Assembly: GCA_013396655.1 (NCBI GenBank)
Contig: WBMV01003161.1
Span: 1,547,562-1,611,561 of the forward strand
DNA from: Campylorhamphus procurvoides
Lineage: Eukaryota; Chordata; Aves; Passeriformes; Dendrocolaptidae
Direction: 5' to 3'
Length of the DNA stretch: 64,000 bases
A program made the position numbers and the translations under genes. Each line of letters starts with the position of its first letter. The stretch's first letter is position 1. Under the pieces are notes generated by a model. The model was not told the origin of the DNA, did not search any database, and worked only from the letters and a program-made list of their open reading frames with translations. Shown one piece after another: positions 42,401-54,400 of the stretch.

Positions 42401-45400
42401 GGGAGTCCCATCACCAGTCCATCTTATTAATTCTTAGCTCTTCAATAACCATGGTTGCCTTGAACCTTTCCTGACAAATGTCAGTGGTGAGACTTAATCT
42501 GGTTTTTACAGGCTCAGCTCCTGCACTTCTGATATGTTCTGGTAGTATCCCGTGACAAACTGTTTCTATTAAGATACTGTAATGAGATACCTCATTTGAC
42601 AAGGAAGCTGCAGGTTCCCAACACAGGTTTTGTTTCTTACTCTTTTCTCCTAATGTGTGGCTTTCTTAAGTTGCATCTCCAGAGTTAAAGAGCAGAGAGC
42701 AGGACACGTCTGTGGCCGTGACAGTGCACTGAGCACAGTGAGCCTTGCTAGAGACTGGTGAGGTGCAGGGAGCAGCACTAACTGCTGCTGAGGACTTACT
42801 TCTCAAGGGCATGAAGCTCTTCACTGAGCACAGAGGTAGTGCTCTTCAGCTGCTTAAGACTTTATTTCTGCTCTCTGCTCCCTGCGGATTTATGTTCCAG
42901 CACCATATTGTGAATTGTACCCATCTTCAGCTTCAATTAAATTCATGAATGCAATATTGCAAACACAGCCATCCTCTGAAGCCAAGAAAATATCAAGGTA
43001 TTTTAGGGAACATCCACCTTCCTTTTGCTCTGCTACAAACCCTGCTCCTGCAGTACACTGAAGAATGTATGATATGATATCTAATCATGGTACTTTTAAT
43101 GGAGGAATCAGGAGCTGGCTACCTCACAAAAGAACATGCTTTTATAGTGGCCAAGTGCAATGTGGATAGATCCTTTTCTGAGAGCTGTTACACTGAGAGG
43201 CAGAGCCCTGAAGCTGAACATCCGTGTGCTCAAATGTAAGGCATGTGTGTAACTGATGGCATGACTGGGACATGAGGATGGAAATGTGTGAGATTGAAAC
43301 TGAGCTCCTTAGGAGGCAATCCCAAATAAGATCATGTTTAAAGTCTGTGCTGAGGGGGAATTCACATTATTTCATTCTCTAGGACTGAAATTGGTTTTTT
43401 GCTTAAGGGGAAGAAGTGTATTGCTATTACATTTATAATTAATGATAACCTAATCAAAGATTTGTACAAGCAGATTTAAATGGAACTCTTATTTTGACAC
43501 ATATAAAATTTTATCATTAACATCTTTATATTCCTGACTGACACATGGCTAATAGCATTGTGGTAGATTAAGTCTTGAAGCAAGAGAGATGAATGTAGCT
43601 ACAGAATTACACAGGTGATTTTTCATATTCTGTTTTTTCATGTGTTGCTCCTTTATCAGAAACTTGTCCTTGTGTTCATTTGACTTGATTATAACAAATA
43701 GATAGCAATTATCTTGCTGAAAGGACTCCTGTTTTTCTTTTAACATGCCCATCTTTCCAGGACTTTCAAATGTGTTCGAAGTGTTTTCCATGCCTTTTCA
43801 CTTTGAAAGGTGTTTTTTATTAAAAATAGTCCTTCATATACACATGATTACATTAATGAGGAATAGTGCCCCCAGTAATCAACTCTTAATGATTTCTTTT
43901 TCATTTTAATTTATTTTAATTTATAATTTGTCTTAATTATTGAGGTCAGTGACTTCAGGAGGATGCCAACCTTAGAGATCTTCAGCAGGTAATTTGATCT
44001 CCTAGAATGAAACCTACTGCATTGCCTTTTTAGTATATATGCAGGTATGGTCTTCACAGAAAGCAGACACCTTCTCAGTTTTAAGGTTTTTAATGACTTT
44101 ATCATAAATTAATTGATACTTGTGTTATACAAATAAAACTGTTCCTTTATTTCTGGCCATTTTTTATACAGCAAACAATGTGATCAGTCAGAAAGATTAA
44201 TTATTCCAAATGAAATACAATGGCTTCAGTTGCATTCTAATTTTAAAGAGTTATGCAAGGAAAGCCAGCAGGATTAAAGGCTCCGACAATATAAATGTGT
44301 GTAATTCAAATGCATTAAATCTAAAATGGTTTGAAGAAAGCTGGGCACCGCCCTGCTTTACGTGTGGAATTACTCGTGGAATCCAGTATTCGCGTGAGTT
44401 AGGGCAGGATCTGCCTATGAAGTTGCCTGCTTAGACATTTCAAATTCAGTCAGTGCCAAAATGTGAACAGTGTGTGAAGTTTCTGGTCCTTATAAATGTA
44501 CACTCCATCTGTGGGTTTAGCTCAATCTGTAGGTCTATGTGGTTTAGTCTAAACTTCTCTCTAGAGGTGGTCACCTGACCTTAGTGGAATTGATATGCAT
44601 TTTTCAATAACCTCTGCTGGGGTGGAATTTTGCCGAAGGATGTGCTATTAATCCTTGCAGTGTTCTTTATGATCAGCTGCTCTGATAGAGACAGACCAAA
44701 TACAGGCAGATTTGGGCTTTACGACCCCATTTAATACCTTGTGTTGTGTGCACTCGCATGCTATGTGGTGCAGCTGCACAGATCCTGTTCAAATCTGACT
44801 GATGAGTGCCCCATTGCTCATTGTGGAAGTGAATCTGTTGGACTCACACTCCACATGGTCACTTCTGCCATAGCTCTGCAGCCTTCCCTCTGGTATGTAC
44901 TGTGTCTTACGAAACTGCTGTTAAACTCAGTTTGAAATAACATGCATCCTAAATAGTGATGTTAGATATTCCAGGTGCTTGCAGAATTTTTCCATCACTC
45001 TTTGTAAAAAGTAAAAACCCATAAACCTCACTGAATGTGTTTAACAATAAGTAAATATCTCTTAAAAAAACCCTCTGATTGCATCAAATGTTCTCTCCAG
45101 CAGTGGAGGGTAAGAGGGTGGAAGATGAATTAACATCCCAGGCGTGAGTGCTGCTGGAGGTGCTTGTTTGCTCTAGATATGGGAAAGCATTTTTCAGATA
45201 TGTTATTTTTCAGTGAGTTAAAAGGTCAAATGCAGTCCTGTTAAGATCCTATTGGTAGATATTTTGGGAAGACTTTTTGCAAAAAATGAGAACTGTGAAT
45301 GCTGCTGGAAGTGGATTCTCCAGGATTAATGTCACTAACAATATCACTGGTTTCATGATCATTGTAAGACAAGTTGGGTTTGTGCTGCCTTCAGAAAGGG

Positions 45401-48400
45401 CAGTTTCCCTATCACTTCACTATTCTTCATCATAATCAGTAGGATCAACCCATCTACCCCACTGACAACTAATCCTTCATCCCGTTCCCCACAAATGAGT
45501 TAATCCTTTCTTACAGTCATCAGCCAGATCAGCAGGCCGACTCAGTTCACTGCTCAGCCCTGCAGGCAGGGAGAGGGGAGTGGGAGAACCCCCTTGTCCT
45601 CTGGCTGAAGCCAGCTGTGAAGAGCACGCTGAGAATTGATGGAGATGCTCCTGAGATGCAGGGATGGCACAGGGCTGCTGAGCACTGCAGTAAGTGGCTG
45701 CTGGTGGAGCAGATGGGCCAAGGCACGTGGCAGCAATGGCACATGAATCCAGGTGGCTTTGCAAATGAGAGACTGAAGTGCAGCCACTAACAAAGGAAAT
45801 CAGATTTCACATTAAGAATAAGGCATAAGGTACAAGGAGTATATTGGATTTACTAGACTGGGAAAGATAATAGAAAAAAAAACCAAACAAACCTGAAAGC
45901 ATTTACAAGCAGAATGAAAGACATGGAGAATTTTCTTACCAGGACTTTGTCCTGTGTGTCAAACATCTGGTCTTCAGAAACGCCAAAACTCCAAACGAAA
46001 TAAAGGTAATATGAGGAAACACTTTGGGTTTGACCTCCTGAATTAATTCCTGACCCAAACCCATCTATTCCAATACAATGCCACTAAACTATCCGGTGAG
46101 CTCTCGGGCTATAAATTAATCAAAATGAATCTGAGACCCTATTATGTGGAAATGTCATTTCTGATAGGATATCCTATTTTTCTTTTGAAATTGGCCCCTA
46201 TTGCTTTAACATTACAAAGGCAGCTTATTAAGTGGGAGCTATGGGAAAATCCTTCCTGGTAGGATTACTAATTATCTGAACTTAAAATGTAACCCTGTTC
46301 GAACTTTTATTGCTTCTATACGCTTCAGGCTTCTTTTGAAGGTGGCTGCCTTACAAGGGAATGTACTAATATTCTGCATTGGCAATTGCCATTTCTTTAA
46401 AAAGGAGGTACTACTGAAGGTTTTCCTCTACAATCATCTTTTTAAAAGAACATGACTTTTTTCTTGGCATTGTGTCTTTGTAGCAATGAATGAGCTGCAT
46501 TGTGCTATCTCTTGGGTTTATTTGATACTCCTCTCAGACACTTGTCTTGGCCCAGCAAGTGGAGATGGGAACTCCACCAACATCTTAAATATCTAGCACA
46601 GTAAATAAACCTACCCACCTACCTGTCAGCTTCAGTAGTATCTGATTATAAAAAATATTGCTAAAATTCATATTGTTTTTAATAGTAAGTAGATACACAG
46701 TTCTGGAGCCCTTTGTCCCTGTCCATCTAAGAATACTTCTTTCTCCATGTAACACAAAGGGTTAGTACTTTTTTATGGTGCCAGATTCAGCTCATATTTC
46801 ATTGTGAAGTAAATCCAGAATCACTTTATTGACACTGATAAAACAGATGGCTAAATCCAAGCCAGACAGAACTGTAATTATATCTGCAGTGTTAGAGGTG
46901 AAGGTATGTTATTAAAACATCTCCCTCTTCTCTTTGAATAATGTGTAGGTCTTGCAGTATGTAAGGATCACACTGACAATATCAAATGTCACTCCAGCTT
47001 CTTTCTGGGAAAAAGTATATGACGCAAAAGGGAATATGCGCAGAACTACAGGGAGCTGCTAATTAGCCATTATAGGATTCTATTAATCTCTTCAATCGAC
47101 TAAAAGAATTATAGTCATTGAAGTCTATTTACTTGAAGGTGGTAAAGAAGGCTTAACCAAAGCCTTTGGGCTGATGGTAGTGCAAGGAAAAGCAGATTCT
47201 GTGCATCTAGCTACATCTGTTGGTTTTCTTGGAGAAGGTCAGAGCTGTCTTCAGATGGAGACAGAGCAGGTACCATTCCAGAGTGAGGAGGATGTTGGTA
47301 TGGGTTTTACCAGAGGTCTGGCAAGATGCTCATGAACCCAGCTAAGGGAATTTGTGTTCCTGGGTGGGAGTTTGGAGTTGGAGGTTGTGAAGAGAAAAAT
47401 ACAGACCCAAATTACTTTAACCCCCTCCTGTTCCACTGGTTAATGTAATAGGCTGCATCTCATGCATCTCATGTACAACTGCTTTCTTGTCCTACCACAC
47501 TGCAGGCTGCCCATCCCCGCGGGGCTCTGCCTGTCCCATCACAGTCTGTAGGACCATGTTATCCCACCAGTTTGAAAACTGGAAAACATAAACAGTTTTT
47601 TTTTTTTAGTTTCTAACGTTCCTGGTTCTGATTTTAATCTTCCTAATATGTAATAATTTGTTGCAATATGGTTTTCCCAAGTTTATGGGCAACTTTGTTT
47701 CCCTCTCACCCAGTGAGCTCATATGTCAACACTTTTTCCCATTTAATTTATTTAACGTGTAATTGTTGCCCATGTTATCAAAGAGGGTAAGAAACTGTTC
47801 GGGTTAAGGCTCCTGGACAGAATCTGTATGAAAATGCAGAAGAGGAAAAAGGGAGGAGAAACAGTAAAGGACAGTGAACAACAGAGAAGTGAAGTAGCAG
47901 TGGCTGTAAGGGTGGAGACACGCTGCCACCATGCAGTGACAATGATAAAAAGAGAACTAGCCATACTTTGCCATAGTGCAGCCCCATCCTTGAAATTGGT
48001 GGGAATTCAATGGACTGGAGAGCACGTTATCTCTAATGTATTTTTTGGCTCACAGATCACAATTAAATTCTGCCTTCTGCAAAACTAAATTGGACACACT
48101 GGTCTGCTGCAGTGAATCCTTGATCTCAGTTGGTCTCAGTTGGTCTTGACTATGCAAGGAATAAAACAAATGATAATTATGGAACTTTTCCTGTGAGACT
48201 ATGTCAAATTACTATCATAGCACAAGCTATTTTCAAGGAAATCTAGGATGTATTGGTTAATTTTGAGGAGAGGAAATACTGTTTTACAGGTTCTTCCTAT
48301 TGAATTCTGTTCCTATAGATCATTCCATTCAAGTGTCTTGGCTGCAAAAATATTAATACAAATGTTGTTACAAGATGATGATATTCTCAATATTACATAG

Positions 48401-51400
48401 AATAAATGTTATCACTTAAATATTTTTAAATGTCAGCATTTCTGCAGTCTGCAGCTTTTTGCTAAGAGAAGCATGCTTGTCAAATCTTTTGAATTCTGTA
48501 TTATTCAGTAAATGAGCATGTGGTTAATTAAAGTAGCATTACTATACTGTGAGGTGACCAGATTGCAAACATATCTTGAACAATTGGCTCTTGTAAATAA
48601 AATAGAAGACAGCTGATTGAAATCTGAAAATGTCAATAGGTGCAAAAAGCCACCTTAGAGCGTTACCTGATAAAATAAAAGGAAAGAGGTAATGACATGG
48701 TCAATATTAACTGCCATCATCTGGAGAGAATTCAGATTGTCAGAAATCTATAAAATTCCTGCCAAACTAGAACCTCATTTACACATACAGATCTTCATAC
48801 CCTTTGCTAAGAAAAGCGTATGTGACAGCTTAGAGGTTTTAGCTGCCAAAGATCTTTCACTCTGAATACAGTAAATGTCACATCTATTTATTTATCGTTA
48901 AATTTTGCTAAGTATCTGTAGAAATATTTGGATTTTTTCTATCATAATGTAGATGTTTAAAAGGAAAAGAATCCAGATTATAATGCAGCTGTAGCACCAA
49001 ACCATATGGCTGCTAAATGGGAGCAAAAATACACCACTGAATTACTTGGAGTAAACATAAACTGGATGCAATCTTCAGAAGAATATTAAATGGAATATAT
49101 AAATACCAGAGTATTGCCATAAAATCATGCAATCAGACAATAGTAGCCGTCAGGCAATAGATTATTTCACATGCTGAAAGTAATCACAGTTGTATAGCAA
49201 TTTGCATTTTCTAAATGCCAGACTGAAAATATTAACTGGTGAATCTTGGCAAGCACAGTGTTTCTACCAACTGCAGTGGTGGTTGTAACAATATCTAGGC
49301 CTTTTTTTGAGAGAGGGAGAGAGAGAGAGAAATAAGGCAGCCATCCTACACCTCAGCTTTATTAGAATCTGCCCAGAGTCCCAGGTGCTCCAAACAGTCT
49401 TGTTTGTCTTTAATTCAATTCAAGCCTTCGGCTTCTTTCCTTTAACAAAGTGTCTATGGGTGATTTATTGGTATATGGGGTGGAATTTGCACTGTGCTGA
49501 GCAAGAACAAATGGTCCAGTGGAATACATATTCAATGTTATGAACAGTGTCTGGCATGAGAGAGAACTCAAATTAGGGTGGCTCTTGTGTTTGCTCAGAA
49601 GCAGTTTCATGATAAGTGCCGTTGGATTCTACATCATTGTGTAAAAGGGAAAAAGTTAATAACTTTGGTGAGAAAGGCCTGTGTGTCTGCTCAGTCTGGT
49701 AAAAACCTCCTGAGAGTAATTGTCAACTGAACTTTCATATTTTTGGTCTCTTCTGTTCTTTTTATACAATGTAAAAAGAGAGAAGGGCTCTTCATCCCAT
49801 CCACTTCTATCTTCAAACTGTAAGCAAGAGCTAAATGATCCTTGAACTTCAATTGGACTTTGTAAATTAACATCCCAGGGAACAGGCTCTCAGTATTCGT
49901 AATTGTAGTGCTTAGAATTGGAAATACAATATGAAATGTTTACCTCAAAATTGGCCAGATTTATCAAGTTTTCTATTACTGCATATTGAACTAGCTCTGC
50001 CCCTGGGAACTCAGGTCTAACCAATATCAAGTGAAGACTTCCTCCCCTAAAATTTCATGTATAAGACAAAGAGCAACTCTGAATGTCTCTTTTTTGTTTG
50101 TTTGTTTCTACAGATGATATGGAAGCAATTCCAGTCAAGCAGTTTGTTAAACACATCAGTGAGCTGTATTCTAATAACCAGCATGGGTTCTCAGAAGACT
50201 TTGAGGTACGATTTAATGATCCACCAATAAAATGTTGTTTTCCTAAAGTTAATTGTGTATTAATAATTAGGGACCGTGTGACATCTGTGTGAGGCTGTCT
50301 TGTCAGGTAAATGCAGTGCTCAAATGTATCAGAAGAAACAGGGTAATACCAATTTGCTACTGGGAATGTACACTGTGGGGCTGGACATTTACAGATGCTT
50401 TCTAACCACTGCAAATTTGGTGTCTTTAAGGGTGAACCCTCTAAGTTTTTATTAAATAGGAAAAGCTGTCTGCAAGTCCCCAGAAACAACATGAAGATAC
50501 AAACAGTTGTTTTTAACTCCAGGTTTCTCTTACCATGTGCAGATTATTTACTCTTCTTGTTCCAGAATTTTGCTCCTCTTACTCACACTGAAAAGTCATA
50601 TACCTCTTGAGTAGTCCAGAAGTAGTAAAATAGTGCTTAAAAGGAGTAAAAGTTGTAGAACTTGGTCTTGTATGAAAAACCAGACTGTGGGTCAGTTCCT
50701 TGAGTCCTTGTTCATGCTCAGTTCTGGAAAGATTTCTATTGTAGTTTTGGTTATTTTGTTCTAGTAAAACCAAGGGAAAAGGATTTGGGATGTAGTTCAC
50801 GGTATTAACCTAATGTGACCATTTTAAAATTTACATCTTTTTACCTGTGTAGGACAGATTCTGACCTATGAATCTGCTATCATTTGGAGATAATTCCAAT
50901 GAAGTGAAAGTAGTTTTCCACCTCTGGCTTATGAAACCCATGCTATGCAAGCATGATAAGCATCAAGCAGCACGAGGACAGGCTGTAGAGTCAGGCTTTT
51001 CCTTCATTCGGTCTAATCACAGTCACTGCTGACCTTTTGGAAGTATTGAGAAGCAGGAGCCCCAAGAAATTACATGGAACTGCACTAGTGGCTTCCCCAG
51101 CAGCAAGAGGAGGTTTGTGTGCTGCACGTGAACCAGAGAGGCAGCTCTGCTTACAAACAAGGCAGTGAACCAAAATGGGTGGCCTTACATCTACAGCTTC
51201 TTTGCTTACTGCAGTGTAAAGACAAAACTGTATGCAGGAATTGTTTTAAATGGGATCATTTAAAACGTTTATTGTTGCTGTTTGGTTACTGTCTATAAAG
51301 AGTGGCTGCTTTGTCTGATGCCCAAAAAACGTTGTGTAAGTTAGAAACATTTTGTATTCATGAGGAAGGCAAATGTGTAAGGTGTTAAAGTGATTTAGTT

Positions 51401-54400
51401 CAATTGACTGCTGGCTGGATGGCTGAGCAGGAATATTGAGGCATTTAACAATGTTGATGGTATTCAGGACAAACATTTATTCTCCAGAGAGTAGAATTTG
51501 ATCAGGATGATCAAATGCAACTCACTCTTCTCAATTATTTATGAATTGTGACCCCAATGCTATTCATCACAGCTGGGTTTTACACCATTTAATTATTCAA
51601 AATAATCAGCAACACATCTGTAAACTTGGTCTGGCTTTAAGCAGGCTTTGCTTCAGCTGTCGCAAAATCACTGCTATTAACAAATGTTGGACACCTTCTG
51701 CCCATGTTTTAGCAAAGAAAAACACTGCTCTAATAGTCTTATTTTTACCCTTCCTCCTGGAGTTCCCTGCTGTGAGTGCTGTGCTATGGCAGCCAGTGGA
51801 GGAGAGCTTTGGCCATTTACTCCTGTTCTGGGGAACACAGGGTCCCCTCCAAGGGGAAGTTAAACTCCTCTGACTGCACTGCACGCACCAAATTCTATTC
51901 TCTGTGCTGGCTTAAAACTTGGAGCATCTGCTCTGAAGTCAGTATAGCTACTTCAGATGTATTTCTCCATAGCCAAGGTCTTGGCTTCCTAAAAAGTAAA
52001 TGAAATCTCCTCCTAGAGTAAGGAGGAATAGGAACAAGGCAACCTCTGTCTGGGATAAACCATCCAGCTCCCCTTCACTGCTCATGTTCTCCCCTGCTGA
52101 TGCTTCATGGGCCTGATTTGAAACCCAGGATTTTTCACAGAGCCTGTAGGTAAAATGTTTCTCAAGTGCCCAAACTGAGTCAGAGCTCAGAATCCCAATT
52201 TTGAGAGTGGCTGAGGGATAGTGGAGCCTGAGGTCAGGTTTACACAGTAGCTGTTCAAGTGGCCAGGGCTGTAACTTCTCACGTGTGGTCAGATCCAGCC
52301 TTGGTCCATGTGCTGGAGTTGCATCTGCCAGCTACAGTGAGGACTTAGCTAATGTTTTATAGAGAAACAATAAGATTGCAGATTAAACAATCCAGTGTTA
52401 CAGGACTGCTAGCCCTGGATGGAAAGTACCACAGCCATATCATGCTTTCATGCCTGGGGAACTTCTGAAAAGAGGTAGTGGATTCTGCAGGCATACAGGC
52501 TTTCTACCAAAAAATCTGCTTTTTACATCTAAAAGGAAGAGAGATGAGGATGACCAGGAGATGCTGAAAAAATGTGATCAATACTACAGAATAAATAAAT
52601 CTTCCCAAAGGTAGGCAGTGCATGAGATTTTATTAAAGGGGAAAAGGATCAAATATATCTTCAGAAAATTCTGTGGCAGGAGGTTTAAGGTAGAACCTGC
52701 TAAAGGAAAGACTAAGCTAGGCACGCACATACTCTGCCCGATGTGGAAGGTGAACATCCTCCATTTGCTATATTTTGGTGTCTCTTCCTGTGTTTTTGGC
52801 AGAGTGTTGTGGGCTATATTGAGTTGGGTTTTACATGCAGAAGATTCCTGTGAAAGTAAATTGTGTGAATACTCCCTCCTCCTCTTAAATTGAGCTGTAA
52901 TTGCAGCTAAATATTTTGTGAATGTGCTTAGGAAGCGTTTTATGTGCAGAGGAAAAAAAGACTTTGAACTCACAAATCTTTCCTTGGAAAGTACATCTAA
53001 AATGAATCTTTATTCCCTTTGGGTAATCATAGTGCAAGTAGCCAGCTTTATTGTCTGGTGATGGCTGGGATTTCTTGTATATACAGAATTGTTAAGATTT
53101 CCTTTGAGTCCCATGAATTTTCAATTTTTGATATAAATTAGAAATATAGGACCCAATTTAACACTGAACAACAAATAGCTTTTTAAAATAAAGTCCTGCA
53201 CCACCAATGCTCATCTCTGACATGGTTCTTTGTATTCAGCCTTGGAATTTGTTCAGCACTAGAGTGAGAAAAGTTCAGGGAGGGTTTTTGACTTGCTCTC
53301 AGGTAGCTCCAGCACTGTCTTGCTATGGCATAGAGGATGAGGTACCACATTTTTACAGGGCACCACTGGGGCAGGGTTTGAGAGCAAGACTGAGCAGAGA
53401 TTGAGAGGCTTCCTGAGCCAGAGATTATATCTACTCCCTGTGTAGCCAGAGATGTTCTTGGCATCATTACATTTAACAGTCTCTGACAGACCTTTCTTCC
53501 ATAAATTTCTAATTGCCTCTTGAACCCTTTTAGGCTTCTGATGTCCAACGAATCCCATGGCAATGAATTCTACAATTTGTTCTACAAGAACAGACTTCCT
53601 TTTGCTTTAAACTCATGCCTAATAATTTCTCTTGGTGCCTTCTAGTTTTTGCATTTGTACATCCCTGTTTACTTAAATGCCTCACATGATTCTGTCTGCT
53701 TCCATATTCCCCCTTAAATAATCCATTTTCAGATTTGAAGAAGTCTGAACTATTCACTTGGTTTGTTGGAGGAAGCCATTCCAGACTTATTCCCTCTGTG
53801 CCTTTTTTATTTCTTTTACCACATCCTTTTCAAGATGGAAAGGCCAAAACTGCGCACAGTATTTAATGAGTAATTTTGCTGCAGAGTTCTGCGGGAGCAC
53901 AGTGATGTTTTCTGTTTGGTTTTCCATTGCTTTCCTTCCTCTTAACATACTATTTGGTTTTTAACAACTACTGAGCACTCAGCTGACACCTCCGGAAAAC
54001 CACTGACTGTGACCCCAAGGTCGCATCACTGAATGGCAACAGCAAATTGGGAACCTGTCAGTGTGTATAGTTAGTTAGGGTTGTTTTTCCCAAGTACCTC
54101 ACTTTGCATTTATCAACATTGAATTTCAGTTGCCATTTTACCACTCAGCCACTCAGTGTTGTGAGATTGTTTTGCTTCCCTTCACAAACAGCTTTTGTTC
54201 TAATTATCCTGAATAATTTTGTATCATAAACACACTTTGTCTCCTCTGCAGCCCATTTATGACCCCATAAGGTCCCACCAGTGAGCTGAGCACTGAAAAT
54301 TCCTGGGCAGGTGAGACCCACCTCTCACCTGTTAATGCACAAGGCGAGTTTTCCTTTTGTGCCAAGACAGATGAGTTTCTTAAGTACTATTTTCTGAGAG

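Larger units (their letters stand above)
37827..50113 (+). other. PTPRG intron (12.3 kb)
   Basis: It separates the two juxtamembrane exons. It contains an A/C-rich tract near 45871-45895, a GA microsatellite (49309-49330), a small 10-bp tandem repeat near 48123-48145, and AT-rich candidate conserved blocks at about 44100-44420, 46080-46420 (with a 14-bp palindrome) and 48940-49230 (with an octamer motif). No gene-like open frame is recognised on either strand; the frames at 45477-45793 (minus) show no known motif. Confidence 0.85.
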
